The position numbers and the translations under genes were made by a program. The notes under the pieces were generated by a model that had not been told where the DNA came from, searched no databases, and saw only the letters and a list, made by a program, of their open reading frames with translations. Below, piece after piece: positions 21,521 to 30,354 of a stretch of 64,000 nucleotides of DNA. How positions within the stretch are numbered: position 1 is the first letter of the stretch; every line of letters begins with the position of its first letter. The DNA lies in the NCBI RefSeq assembly GCF_028898845.1, contig NZ_CP118574.1, positions 6,173,001-6,237,000 on the forward strand. The letters are read 5' to 3'. The DNA is from Streptomyces sp. WZ-12 (GTDB lineage: Bacteria > Actinomycetota > Actinomycetes > Streptomycetales > Streptomycetaceae).

Positions 21521-22549
21521 ATGCCCCTTCGCCGCCGCGGCGCCGCCGCCCTAGCCCTCGTCGCCGCCGGCGCCCTCGCGCTCGCCGGCTGCGGCTCCTC
21601 CGGTGCGGACGGCGGGAGCGACCGCGGCGCGGGCTCGAAGTCCGTGGCCCAGGGCGGCAAGGACTTCGGCAAGGCCGCCGACGAGACCGCGAAGATGGGC
21701 ACCGACGCCAAGCCGGGCCAGTTCCCGCGCACCGTCCGGCACGCCATGGGCACCACCACGCTTCCCGCCGCCCCCAAGCGCGTGGTCGTCCTCGACGTCG
21801 GCGAGCTCGACAACGTCGTCTCGCTCGGCATCAAGCCGGTCGGCTACGCGCCCACCGAGGGCGACGCCGCGCTCCCGGACTACCTCGCCAAGGACGCCGG
21901 CCACCCCAAGAGCGTCGGCACCATCAACGGCCTCAACCTGGAGGCCATCAACGCCCTCAAGCCCGACCTCATCCTGGGCAGCAAGCTGCGCGCCGAGAAG
22001 CAGTACCCGCAGCTCAGCAAGATCGCCCCGACCGTCTTCTCGATCCGCCCCGGCTTCACCTGGAAGCAGAACTACCTGCTCAACGCCGCCGCCCTCGACA
22101 AGACGGCACAGGCCAAGACCGCGCTGGCCGTCTACGAGGCCAAGGCCGAGAAGCTGGGCGACGACATCGGCCCGCACAAGCCGACCGTGTCGATGCTGCG
22201 CTACATGCCGCAGTTCACCCGCCTCTACGCCCAGCGCTCCTTCATCGGCACCGTCCTGAAGGACGTCGGTCTGCCCCGCCCCAAGAACCAGCAGGCCGAC
22301 GACCTCGCCGTCGAGGTCAGCCCGGAGAACATCAACCAGGCCGACGCCGACTGGATCTTCACCGGCGTCTACGGCGACCCCAAGTCCACCAAGCGGGACA
22401 CCGCCGAGCAGAACCCGCTGTGGAAGAACCTCAAGGCGGTCAAGGACGGCCACGCCAAGAACGTCAAGGACGAGACCTGGTACCTCGGCCTCGGCGTCAC
22501 CGCGGCCGACAGCGTCCTCACCGATCTGCGCGCCCTGCTCGTGAAGTAG
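21521..22549 (+). CDS. Iron-siderophore ABC transporter substrate-binding lipoprotein
   Basis: 342 aa FecB/FhuD-class binding protein. Signal with lipobox A-L-A-G-C, so Cys24 is lipidated. A Gly/Ser linker follows, then the family start with P-K-R-V-V-V-L-D-V-G-E-L-D and a second lobe beginning near Y-M-P-Q-F-T-R. Role: captures ferric siderophore outside the membrane and hands it to an ABC permease. No permease or ATPase genes lie beside it, so it is an orphan binding protein. The iron box upstream predicts induction under iron starvation. Confidence 0.9.
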   Translation: MPLRRRGAAALALVAAGALALAGCGSSGADGGSDRGAGSKSVAQGGKDFGKAADETAKMGTDAKPGQFPRTVRHAMGTTTLPAAPKRVVVLDVGELDNVVSLGIKPVGYAPTEGDAALPDYLAKDAGHPKSVGTINGLNLEAINALKPDLILGSKLRAEKQYPQLSKIAPTVFSIRPGFTWKQNYLLNAAALDKTAQAKTALAVYEAKAEKLGDDIGPHKPTVSMLRYMPQFTRLYAQRSFIGTVLKDVGLPRPKNQQADDLAVEVSPENINQADADWIFTGVYGDPKSTKRDTAEQNPLWKNLKAVKDGHAKNVKDETWYLGLGVTAADSVLTDLRALLVK

Positions 22550-22686
22550 CGGCCTGGTGACGGGAGCCGTTCCGCGAAGCGGCCGCCGGGTCAACTGGCG
22601 GCCGGCCGCGCCCCGGAGCGGCGGCCCGCTGCCTCGGCCGACCGGGGCCCGGCGCGCGGGCGCGGGGGGAGGGTAACCTTCCCCCC

Positions 22687-23574
22687 GTGCCCGCACTGTC
22701 TGAAGTCCTCGCCGCGCTCGACGTCCTCTGGCCCCCCGAGCGGGCCGAAGGATGGGACGCCGTCGGCACCGTCTGCGGCGACCCCGACGCCGAGGTCCGC
22801 CGGGTGCTGTTCGCCGTCGACCCGGTCCAGGAGATCGTCGACGAGGCGGTGCAGCTCGGCGCCGACCTGCTCGTCACCCACCACCCGCTCTACCTGCGCG
22901 GGACGACGACGGTCGCGGCCTCGACCTTCAAGGGCAAGGTCGTGCACACCCTCATCAAGCACGACATCGCCCTGCACGTCGCGCACACCAACGCCGACAC
23001 CGCCGACCCCGGCGTCTCCGACGCCCTGGCCGGCGCGCTGGACCTGCGGATCCTGCGCCCCCTGGTGCCGGACCCGAGCGATCCGGCCGGCCGCCGCGGC
23101 CTGGGCCGGATCTGCGAACTCCCGCACCCGATGACGCTGGCCGAGCTGACCGCGTACGCCGCGGCCCGCCTGCCCGCCACCGCGCAGGGCATCCGGGCGG
23201 CCGGCGACGTGGACGGCGAGATCCGCACCCTCGCGGTCTCCGGCGGCTCCGGCGACAGCCTCTTCGACGACGTGCGGGCGGCCGGTGTGGATGCCTTCCT
23301 CACCGCCGACCTGCGCCACCACCCGGCCTCCGAGGCCACGCAGACCACCGGGCACAACGGCCCGTTGGCCCTGCTGGACGTGGCCCACTGGGCCACCGAG
23401 TGGCCGTGGTGCGAGCAGGCCGCGGCCCAACTCGACGCGGTCTCCGACCGGCACGGATGGGGACTGCGCACGCACGTCTCCCGCACGGTCACCGACCCCT
23501 GGACCGCCCACGCGGCGTCCGCCCCGCTCACCAGCCACCCGGAAAACTCGCACACCACAGGAGCCCCCCGCTGA
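22687..23574 (+). CDS. Nif3-like dinuclear metal-centre protein
   Basis: 295 aa NIF3/YbgI-family protein. Typical start L-S-E-V-L-A-A-L, then W-D-A-V-G-T-V-C-G, the metal-binding T-H-H-P-L-Y, H-T-N-A-D, and near the end T-A-D-L-R-H-H. Family members are hexameric with two bound metals; the biochemical role is unsettled (GTP cyclohydrolase-like activity has been proposed). The GTG start agrees with the family N-terminus. First gene of a tight three-gene group; its stop overlaps the CTG start of the next gene. Confidence 0.9.
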   Translation: MPALSEVLAALDVLWPPERAEGWDAVGTVCGDPDAEVRRVLFAVDPVQEIVDEAVQLGADLLVTHHPLYLRGTTTVAASTFKGKVVHTLIKHDIALHVAHTNADTADPGVSDALAGALDLRILRPLVPDPSDPAGRRGLGRICELPHPMTLAELTAYAAARLPATAQGIRAAGDVDGEIRTLAVSGGSGDSLFDDVRAAGVDAFLTADLRHHPASEATQTTGHNGPLALLDVAHWATEWPWCEQAAAQLDAVSDRHGWGLRTHVSRTVTDPWTAHAASAPLTSHPENSHTTGAPR

Positions 23575-24314
23575 ACGCCGCGCCCGCCGACCAGATCCGC
23601 CTCCTCGACGTCCAGGACCTCGACGTCCGGCTCACCCAGCTCGCGCACCGGCGCAAGAACCTCCCCGAGCTGGCCGAGCTCGCGACCCTGGAGGGCGACC
23701 TCACCCAGCAGCGCGATCTGCTCGTCGCCGCCCAGACCGAGGAGAGCGACACCAGCCGCGAGCAGACCAAGGCGGAAGGGGACGTCGACCAGGTCCGCCA
23801 GCGCGCCGCCCGCGACCAGAAGCGCCTCGACTCCGGCGCCGTCAGCTCCCCCAAGGACCTGGAGAACCTCCAGCGCGAACTGACCTCGCTGGCCAAGCGC
23901 CAGGGGGACCTGGAGGACGTCGTCCTGGAGGTCATGGAGCGCCGCGAGGCCACCCAGGAGCGGGTCCGCGAGCTGACCGACCGGGTCGCCGCCATCCAGT
24001 CCAAGGTCGACGACGCCACCGCCCGCCGGGACACCGCCAACGCCGAGATCGACGCCGAGGTCGCCACGATCAACAAGGAGCGCGAACTCACCGTCGCCGA
24101 CATCCCCGCGGCGCTGATCACGCTCTACGACCGGATCCGCACGAAGCAGGGCGGCATCGGCGCCGCCCGCCTCTCCCAGCGCCGCTGCGAGGGCTGCCGG
24201 CTGGAGCTGGACATCACCGAGCTCAACGACGTGCGCACGGCCGCCGCCGACGCCGTCGTCCGGTGCGAGAACTGCAGCCGCATCCTGGTCCGCACGCCCG
24301 ACTCGGGGTTGTAG
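23571..24314 (+). CDS. Coiled-coil C4 zinc-ribbon protein, CTG start
   Basis: 247 aa. The CTG start overlaps the upstream stop (CTGA), with AGGAG 7 nt before it; no ATG or GTG occurs in frame before the conserved N-terminus (A-D-Q-I-R-L-L-D-V-Q). Long coiled coil at about 25-175 rich in Glu, Gln, Arg, then a C4 zinc ribbon: C-E-G-C-R-L-E-L and, after about 20 residues, C-E-N-C-S-R-I-L. Resembles the HP0958 / CdsZ-type zf-RING_7 family, whose members bind nucleic acid or act as chaperones. Conserved neighbour of nif3 in actinobacteria. Confidence 0.87.
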   Translation: MNAAPADQIRLLDVQDLDVRLTQLAHRRKNLPELAELATLEGDLTQQRDLLVAAQTEESDTSREQTKAEGDVDQVRQRAARDQKRLDSGAVSSPKDLENLQRELTSLAKRQGDLEDVVLEVMERREATQERVRELTDRVAAIQSKVDDATARRDTANAEIDAEVATINKERELTVADIPAALITLYDRIRTKQGGIGAARLSQRRCEGCRLELDITELNDVRTAAADAVVRCENCSRILVRTPDSGL

Positions 24315-24317
24315 GCC

Positions 24318-25472
24318 GTGCCCCGCGAGCTGATCGTGGAGGCCGACGGCGGGTCCCGGGGCAACCCGGGGCCGGCCGGCTACGGGGCGGTCGTCCTCGA
24401 CCCGGCGAGCGGCGAGGCGTTGGCCGAGGCCGCCGAGTACATCGGGACGGCGACCAACAACGTCGCCGAGTACAAGGGCCTGTTGGCGGGGCTGCGCGCC
24501 GCCAAGGCCCTGGACCCGGAGGCCACCGTCCACGTCCGGATGGACTCCAAGCTGGTCGTGGAGCAGATGTCCGGCCGCTGGCAGATCAAGCACCCGGACA
24601 TGAAGCCGCTGGCCGCCGAGGCCGCGGCGGTCTTCCCGTCCGACCGCGTCAGCTACGAGTGGATCCCCCGCGCCCGCAACAAGCACGCCGACCGGCTCGC
24701 CAACGAGGCGATGGACGCGGGCCGGGACGGCCGGCAGTGGGAGCCGCGCGACTCCCGCGCGGCGCTCGCCGCGGCCGGTGCAAAGGCAGTTGGGCCGGCG
24801 GATGCCGCGCCCGCCGCGCCGCCGGCCGGCTGGGCCGCGCCCGACCTCGGCGTCCCCGCCACCCTCGTCCTGCTCCGGCACGGCGAGACCGCGCTGACGC
24901 CGCAGAAGCGCTTCTCCGGCAGCGGCGGCACCGACCCCGAACTCTCCGCCGCCGGCCGCCGCCAGGCCGAGGCGACCGCCGCCGCGCTCGCCGCCCGCGG
25001 CACCGTCCAGGCCGTGGTCAGCTCGCCGCTGCGCCGCTGCCGGGAGACCGCGGGGACCATCGCCGACCGGCTCGGCCTCGACGTCCGGGTCGAAGAGGGG
25101 CTCCGCGAGACCGACTTCGGCGCCTGGGAGGGGCTGACCTTCGCCGAGGTCCGCGAGCGGTACCGCGAGGACCTCGACGCCTGGCTCGGCTCCACCAAGG
25201 CGGCGCCCACGGGAGGCGGCGAGTCGTTCGCCGCGGTCGCCCGTCGGGTCGTGGTCGCCCGCGACCGGCTGCTCGCCCGCTACGCCGGGAAGACCGTCCT
25301 GGTGGTCACCCACGTCACCCCGATCAAGACGCTGGTCCGGCTGGCCCTCGGTGCCCCGCCGGACTCGCTGTTCCGGATGGAGCTCTCCGCGGCCTCGCTC
25401 TCCGCGGTGGCGTACTACGCGGACGGCAACGCGTCGGTGCGGCTGTTCAACGAGACGTCGCACTTGCGGTAG
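24318..25472 (+). CDS. Bifunctional RNase HI / histidine phosphatase (Rv2228c type)
   Basis: 384 aa. N-terminal RNase HI domain (1-135): E-A-D-G-G-S-R-G-N-P-G, the second acidic residue in the A-E-Y-K-G-L region, and M-D-S-K-L-V-V-E-Q-M, then N-K-H-A-D-R-L-A-N. Ala/Pro linker. C-terminal phosphoglycerate-mutase-like domain from about 180: L-L-R-H-G-E-T with the phospho-accepting His, S-S-P-L-R-R-C, and V-V-T-H-V-T-P. Established parallel: M. tuberculosis Rv2228c has RNase H and acid phosphatase (CobC-like) activity. GTG start, 3 bp after the zinc-ribbon stop, so one operon. Confidence 0.9.
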   Translation: MPRELIVEADGGSRGNPGPAGYGAVVLDPASGEALAEAAEYIGTATNNVAEYKGLLAGLRAAKALDPEATVHVRMDSKLVVEQMSGRWQIKHPDMKPLAAEAAAVFPSDRVSYEWIPRARNKHADRLANEAMDAGRDGRQWEPRDSRAALAAAGAKAVGPADAAPAAPPAGWAAPDLGVPATLVLLRHGETALTPQKRFSGSGGTDPELSAAGRRQAEATAAALAARGTVQAVVSSPLRRCRETAGTIADRLGLDVRVEEGLRETDFGAWEGLTFAEVRERYREDLDAWLGSTKAAPTGGGESFAAVARRVVVARDRLLARYAGKTVLVVTHVTPIKTLVRLALGAPPDSLFRMELSAASLSAVAYYADGNASVRLFNETSHLR

Positions 25473-25567
25473 GGGCCGGTGGGGCCGGGGCGGTAAGGCC
25501 CGGTGGGGCGGCCCCCGTTCGTCCGTGGGACCGGGAGTTCCGGGGCGGGTCGTTCGTGGGCGTTCTT

Positions 25568-25601
25568 CGGCCCGGTGCACCGTTGTCGGTGTGCCGGGCC
25601 G
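25568..25601. terminator. Hairpin terminator between convergent genes
   Basis: 13-bp stem CGGCCCGGTGCAC / GTGTGCCGGGCCG (two wobble pairs) with an 8-nt loop, between the RNase H gene and eda. Confidence 0.75.
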
Positions 25602-25629
25602 TGTTGTGGTGTGGTGCGTCGTGGTGGGG

Positions 25630-26298
25630 TCAGTTGGTCAACGCCGCCGCCTCGCGGGCCAGTTGCTCGATCCGGGGCCAGTCCTTGGCGGCCAGGGCGT
25701 CGGCCGGCAGCATCCATGTGCCGCCTACGCAGGCGACGTTGGGGAGCGCGAGGTAGGAGGGGGCCGACGCCAGGCCGATGCCGCCGGTCGGGCAGAAGCG
25801 GGCCCGCGGGAGCGGGGCGGCCAGCGACTTCAGGTAGGCGGTGCCGCCCGCCGCCTCCGCCGGGAAGAACTTCATCTCGGTGACGCCCTCGTCCAGCAGG
25901 GTCACCACCTCCGAAGCCGTCGAGACGCCCGGCAGGAACGGGAGTTCCGCGTCCCGCAGCGCGCCCAGCAGCCGCGGCGACCAGCCGGGGCTCACCAGGA
26001 AGCGCGCCCCGGCCGCGGTGGCGGCCGCGACGTGCTCCGGGGTCAGCAGGGTGCCGGCGCCGACCACCGCGCCCGGGACCTCGTCGGCGATGGCCCGGAT
26101 CGCGTCCAGCGCGGCGGGCGTGCGCAGCGTCACCTCGATCGCCGGCAGCCCGCCGGCGACCAGTGCCCGGGCGAGCGGCACGGCGTCGGCGGCGTCCTGG
26201 AGGACGACCACGGGGATCACCGGCGCGAGGCCGAGCGCCGAGGAGGGGGCGGGGGAGGAGGGCACGGGAGCGGGGGCGGCGTCAGTCACGCCGCCCAT
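25630..26298 (-). CDS. eda: 2-keto-3-deoxy-6-phosphogluconate / 4-hydroxy-2-oxoglutarate aldolase
   Basis: 222-aa class I aldolase of the Entner-Doudoroff type, cleaving KDPG to pyruvate and glyceraldehyde 3-phosphate. TIM-barrel motifs: V-V-L-Q-D-A-A-D-A-V-P-L-A, I-E-V-T-L-R-T-P, G-A-G-T-L-L-T-P-E, M-K-F-F-P-A-E-A-A-G-G (Schiff-base Lys) and F-C-P-T-G-G-I. N-terminal 20 residues are Ala/Pro-rich and may not be translated. Downstream of yaaA on the same strand, with a palindromic operator-like site between them. Confidence 0.9.
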   Translation of the reverse strand: MGGVTDAAPAPVPSSPAPSSALGLAPVIPVVVLQDAADAVPLARALVAGGLPAIEVTLRTPAALDAIRAIADEVPGAVVGAGTLLTPEHVAAATAAGARFLVSPGWSPRLLGALRDAELPFLPGVSTASEVVTLLDEGVTEMKFFPAEAAGGTAYLKSLAAPLPRARFCPTGGIGLASAPSYLALPNVACVGGTWMLPADALAAKDWPRIEQLAREAAALTN

Positions 26299-26322
26299 AC
26301 TGCGGCGGGCCAGCCATTCTCC

Positions 26323-26348
26323 GCAACGCGCGTTGCATATATTGCAAC
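26323..26348. promoter_or_regulatory. Overlapping palindromes upstream of eda
   Basis: GCAACGCGCGTTGC (26323-26336, perfect) overlaps GTTGCA-TATAT-TGCAAC (26332-26348). The site is centred about 37 bp upstream of the eda ATG. The TTGCA/TGCAA half-sites resemble GntR- or LacI-type operators, but the regulator is unknown. Confidence 0.55.
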
Positions 26349-26365
26349 GACCGCCCGGTGCGGGC

Positions 26366-27214
26366 CTACAGCTCCGTGACGATCACGTCCAGTGCCCACG
26401 GCCTGCCGGCCTGCGCCGGGGCCGTCGCCTCGACCGCGTAGCCGAGCCCGCGCAGCGCCTCCACCAGCTCGGCCGGGTCCGCCGGTTCGACGCCGGCCAC
26501 CAGCAGGTCCCGCACCAGCCGGCCCTTGGTCGCCTTGTTGAAGTGGCTGACCACCGACCGCTTCTCGACCCCACCCACGATCTTCGACTGGAGCACCCGC
26601 ACCGTCGCGGTCCGCTCGGCGACCTCGCCCTTGGGCTTCCAGGCCGTGGCGTACGCCGCCGACCGCAGATCCAGCACGAGGCCGCCCGCCCGCCGCCCAC
26701 CACCGCCCCTGCCAAAGGCGCCGCGCGGGGCCCCTTCCGACGCCGCCTGAGGCAGGACCTCCGCCATCGGGCCGCGCCAGTACGCGCCCAGCGCCCCCAG
26801 CCCCGGCAGCTTCACCCCCATCGAGCAGCGGTACGACGGGATCCGGTCGTCGATCCGCACGGCGCCCCACAGCCCCGAGAACACCAGCAGTGCGCGCTCG
26901 GCCCGCTTCCGTGCCGCCTCGTCCAGGGACGCGAGCCCCAGGGCGTCGTAGAGCACGCCGGTGTAGATCTCGCCGGCCGGGCGGGTGCCCGCGGTGCGCA
27001 GTCCGGCGTTCTTGGCGACCTCGCCCTTCAGGCCCTCGCTGAGCCCCAGCACCTCCTGGGCCTTGGCGGCATCCGCGGTGCACAGCCCGACCAGTTCGTC
27101 CAGCACCTGCGCGCGCGCCGCGGCCAACCCCGGCAGCGACAACGCCCCCAGCTCCAGCGGCTCCCCGGTCCCTCCCGCGGCCTTACCTTCCGACGGCGGC
27201 AACAGCACGAGCAC
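26366..27214 (-). CDS. yaaA: Peroxide stress protein YaaA (UPF0246)
   Basis: 282 aa. Family start M-L-V-L-L-P-P-S-E-G-K, then Y-T-G-V-L-Y-D-A-L-G, V-F-S-G-L-W-G-A-V-R, I-P-S-Y-R-C-S-M-G-V-K and V-V-S-H-F-N-K-A-T-K-G-R. YaaA lowers free intracellular iron during peroxide stress in E. coli and binds DNA; here the same role is inferred. GTG start with AAGGAG 6 nt upstream. A Gly/Arg-rich insert (G-R-G-G-G-G-R-R-A-G-G) near residue 165 is not usual in short homologues. Confidence 0.88.
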   Translation of the reverse strand: MLVLLPPSEGKAAGGTGEPLELGALSLPGLAAARAQVLDELVGLCTADAAKAQEVLGLSEGLKGEVAKNAGLRTAGTRPAGEIYTGVLYDALGLASLDEAARKRAERALLVFSGLWGAVRIDDRIPSYRCSMGVKLPGLGALGAYWRGPMAEVLPQAASEGAPRGAFGRGGGGRRAGGLVLDLRSAAYATAWKPKGEVAERTATVRVLQSKIVGGVEKRSVVSHFNKATKGRLVRDLLVAGVEPADPAELVEALRGLGYAVEATAPAQAGRPWALDVIVTEL

Positions 27215-27355
27215 GGTGTTTCTCCTTCACGGGTGGTACGGGAAGGGGGTGCGGCCCCCGGCACAAGAGCTTAAGAGCCGGGCCGCCCGGCCGCGGTCCC
27301 CGCCCGTCGCCCGTACGGCGCGCCGGGAGCGCCGGGCGGTCATACGCTCGATGCC

Positions 27356-28840
27356 ATGCCCCGTCGCCACATGCATGTGACCGACACAGCGGAGGCCCCG
27401 CTCCGGGCCGCCCTGCACGACCTGCGCGCGCGGATGGAGATCCCCGACCACTTCCCGCCCACCGCCCAGGCCGAGGCCGACAGCGCCGCCCGCGCCCCCC
27501 GCATCCCGGCCGGCGACGGCGAGGTCGCCACCGAACACACCCTGCACGACGCCACCGACCTGCCCCTCTTCACCCTCGACCCGCCCGGCTCCCGCGACCT
27601 GGACCAGGCGATGTACCTGGCCCGCCGCCGGGGCGGCGGCTACCGCGTCCACTACGCCATCGCCGACGTCGCCTCCTTCGTCACCCCCGGCGGCGCCCTG
27701 GACGCCGAGGCGCACCACCGGGTGGCCACCCTCTACTTCCCCGACGAGCACGTCCCGCTGCACCCCACCGTGCTCAGCGAGGGCGCCGCCAGCCTGCTGC
27801 CCGACCAGGACCGCCCGGCCGTGCTGTGGCAGCTCGACCTCGCCCCCGACGGCGCGCTGACCGGCACCGCCGTCCGCCGCGCCCTGGTCCGCTCCCGCGC
27901 CCGCCTGCACTACGCCGGCGTCCAGCGCGTCCTCGACGACGGCACCGCCGAGGAACCGCTCGCCCTGCTCCGCGAGATCGGGCTGCGCCGCGAGGAGTTG
28001 GAGACCGTCCGCGGCGCGATCTCCCTCAACGTGCCCGAGCAGGAGATCGTCGAACGCGACGGCCGCTACACCCTCGCCTACCGCGCCGCCCTGCCGGCCG
28101 CCGCCTGGAACGCCCAGATCTCCCTGCTCACCGGCATGGCCGCGGCCGAGCTGATGCTCGCCTCCGGCACCGGCATCCTGCGCACCCTCCCCTCCGCCCC
28201 CGACGGCTCGGTCGCCCGCCTCCGCCTAACCGCCCAGGCCCTCGGCGTCGACTGGCCGCACCACACCTCGTACGCGGCGCTGATCCGCACCCTCGACCCG
28301 CGGCGCGCCCGCCACGCCGCGTTCCTCCAGGAGTGCACCGCCCTGCTCCGCGGCGCCGGCTACACCACCTTCGACGGCACCGCCCCGCCCGCCACCACCG
28401 CCGTGCACGCCGCGGTCGCCGCCCCCTACGCGCACGCCACCGCCCCGCTGCGCCGGCTCGTCGACCGTTACACCTCCGAGCTCTGCCTGGCCGCCGCGGC
28501 CGGCCGCACCCCGCCCGGCTGGGTCCGCGCCGCCCTGGCCGCCCTGCCGCGCGAGATGGAGCTCGGTACCCAGCGCGCCAACCAGGTCGAGCGGGCCTGC
28601 GTGGACCTCGTCGAGGCGGCCCTGCTGCGCGACCGGGTCGGCGACACCTTCGAGGCCCTGGTCGTCGACCGCCACCAGGACGACCCCACCCAGGGCACCG
28701 TCCAGCTCTACGAACCCGCCGTCATCGGCCCGGTCCGCGCCGCCCCCGGCGGCCCCGCCCTCCCCCTGGGCGACCGCATCCGGGTCCGCCTCTCCACGGC
28801 CGAACCGGGCCGGGAACCGGTGCAGTTCACGCCCGTGTGA
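27356..28840 (+). CDS. RNB-domain ribonuclease (RNase II/R type, short form)
   Basis: 494 aa, shorter than RNase R. The RNB catalytic domain begins with F-T-L-D-P-P-G-S-R-D-L-D-Q-A-M, giving the metal-binding aspartates, followed by Y-R-V-H-Y-A-I-A-D-V-A-S-F-V and A-P-Y-A-H-A-T-A-P-L-R-R-L-V-D-R-Y. Cold-shock RNA-binding domains at the N-terminus are absent; a small OB-like tail is possible after residue 440. Expected 3'-5' exoribonuclease. Single gene, convergent with the next operon. Confidence 0.9.
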   Translation: MPRRHMHVTDTAEAPLRAALHDLRARMEIPDHFPPTAQAEADSAARAPRIPAGDGEVATEHTLHDATDLPLFTLDPPGSRDLDQAMYLARRRGGGYRVHYAIADVASFVTPGGALDAEAHHRVATLYFPDEHVPLHPTVLSEGAASLLPDQDRPAVLWQLDLAPDGALTGTAVRRALVRSRARLHYAGVQRVLDDGTAEEPLALLREIGLRREELETVRGAISLNVPEQEIVERDGRYTLAYRAALPAAAWNAQISLLTGMAAAELMLASGTGILRTLPSAPDGSVARLRLTAQALGVDWPHHTSYAALIRTLDPRRARHAAFLQECTALLRGAGYTTFDGTAPPATTAVHAAVAAPYAHATAPLRRLVDRYTSELCLAAAAGRTPPGWVRAALAALPREMELGTQRANQVERACVDLVEAALLRDRVGDTFEALVVDRHQDDPTQGTVQLYEPAVIGPVRAAPGGPALPLGDRIRVRLSTAEPGREPVQFTPV

Positions 28841-28888
28841 GGGCCCGGTCGTGCCGCCCACCGGGCCGCTCCGCCCCGCCCGGCCCCC

Positions 28889-29545
28889 TCACCCCGGCGC
28901 CACCGACTCCCCGGGCTCCGCCGCCCGCCCGGACGTCCGCGCCTCGGCCACCGCCCCGCGCACCGCGGCCACCGCGCCCCGCGCGTCGTCCGCGTGGAAC
29001 CGCACCGTCCGCACCACCTCCCGCCGCCCCAGCAGCCGCACCGCCTCCACCGGCCCGGTCAGCTCCAACGTCACCGACGTCTGCCCGCCCACGGCCAGCT
29101 CCAGCACCCCGTCGTCCCGCGCGCCCCGCCCGAACCGCAGGTCGTACCGCACCGAGGCGATCCGCTCCAACGGGATCCGCACCGCCATCCGGGCACCGTC
29201 GCGCACCACCACCCCGTCCGCCCCCACCACATGCGGCCTGGTCACCGCCGCGGCCTGGTTCCCCAGCACCATCAGCACCGCGTAGACGTCGACCACCAAC
29301 GTCACCGCGTGCACCACCGGCAGGTCCCGCACCAGCAGGCTCGCCCCGACCGTCTCCACCCCGCACACGAACGTCAGCCCGTACAGCAGCGCCGCCTGCG
29401 CCCCCGCATACGGCAGCGCCCGCGCGCCCGCCGGCACCCCGCCCCGGTGCCGCACCACCCACCACACCAGGCTCACCAGCCACCGCCCCTCGTGCCGGAC
29501 CAGCCGCCCCACCCGTGCCCCGAACCCCAACCCGGCCCCGCTCAC
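28889..29545 (-). CDS. Membrane protein of unknown function, coupled to MerR
   Basis: 218 aa from GTG 29545 overlapping the MerR stop (GTGA). Two hydrophobic segments at about 45-62 and 73-92 (L-P-Y-A-G-A-Q-A-A-L-L-Y-G-L-T-F, then V-V-H-A-V-T-L-V-V-D-V-Y-A-V-L), followed by a PH-like beta-rich domain (V-R-I-P-L-E-R-I-A-S-V-R-Y-D). Coupling to MerR suggests it is the regulator's main target or sensor. No precise family recognised. Confidence 0.68.
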   Translation of the reverse strand: MSGAGLGFGARVGRLVRHEGRWLVSLVWWVVRHRGGVPAGARALPYAGAQAALLYGLTFVCGVETVGASLLVRDLPVVHAVTLVVDVYAVLMVLGNQAAAVTRPHVVGADGVVVRDGARMAVRIPLERIASVRYDLRFGRGARDDGVLELAVGGQTSVTLELTGPVEAVRLLGRREVVRTVRFHADDARGAVAAVRGAVAEARTSGRAAEPGESVAPG

Positions 29546-30348
29546 CGCGCCCGCTCCTCGATCATCCGCACCGCCCGCCGCACCGCCGCCACCTGGGCCG
29601 GCGCCAACTCCGCCACCATCAGCTCCGCCCAGAACTCCGCCCCCGGCCCGAAGTCCGTCGTGCCCCCGGCCCCGGCGGCGACCGCCTCCACCGCCCCCTC
29701 CGGCACGCACTCCACCAGCGCCCGCGCCGCCCCTGCCACCCGCGGATCGTCCACCGCCGCCCCCACCAGCCCGTCCAACAACCCGTACACCGCGTACGCC
29801 CGCTCCATCGCCCCCGGCGCCGCCATCGCCTCCCGCAGCGCCGCCGCCATCGCCCCCTGCACCCGACCGTCCCCCGACGTCTCCAGCAGGGCCAGCACCT
29901 CCCGCTCCCGCGCCGCCATCGCCGGCTCCGGCCCCGGCAGCCGCGCCGACGCCCGCGCCATCTCCCCGAACAGCTCGGCCAGTTGCTCCGACACCGGCCC
30001 CTCCTCCGGCAACCCGCCCGGCTCCTCGGCCCGCCGCAGCAGCTCCGCCAGCCGCACCCGCCGGACCCGCAGCGCCTCCTCCTGCCGCGCCAGATCCGCG
30101 TCCAGCTCCGTCAGCACCTCCCGCAACTCCCTTCCGGCGTCGTCCGCCAACACGTCCCGGACCTCCTCCAGCCCGAGCCCCAGCTCCGTCAGCCGCCGTA
30201 CCCGCGCCAACGCCACCGCGTCGCGCAGCCCGTACTCCCGGTAGCCGTTGGCCCGCCGCACCGGCTCCGGCAGCAGCCCAAGCTGGTGGTAGTGGCGTAC
30301 CGTCCGCGTGCTGACGCCGGCCAACCCGGCGAGTTCCCCGATCCGCAT
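29542..30348 (-). CDS. MerR-family transcriptional regulator
   Basis: 268 aa. Canonical MerR start M-R-I-G-E-L-A-G-L-A-G-V-S-T-R-T-V-R-H-Y-H with the winged helix to about residue 70, then a coiled-coil dimer helix (E-L-D-A-D-L-A-R-Q-E-E-A-L). The C-terminal 150 residues are all-helical, without the Cys pattern of metal sensors, so it probably senses an organic ligand or protein signal. The start codon lies immediately after the predicted -10, so the mRNA may be leaderless. Operon with the membrane protein downstream. Confidence 0.88.
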   Translation of the reverse strand: MRIGELAGLAGVSTRTVRHYHQLGLLPEPVRRANGYREYGLRDAVALARVRRLTELGLGLEEVRDVLADDAGRELREVLTELDADLARQEEALRVRRVRLAELLRRAEEPGGLPEEGPVSEQLAELFGEMARASARLPGPEPAMAAREREVLALLETSGDGRVQGAMAAALREAMAAPGAMERAYAVYGLLDGLVGAAVDDPRVAGAARALVECVPEGAVEAVAAGAGGTTDFGPGAEFWAELMVAELAPAQVAAVRRAVRMIEERAR

Positions 30349-30354
30349 GGGGCC

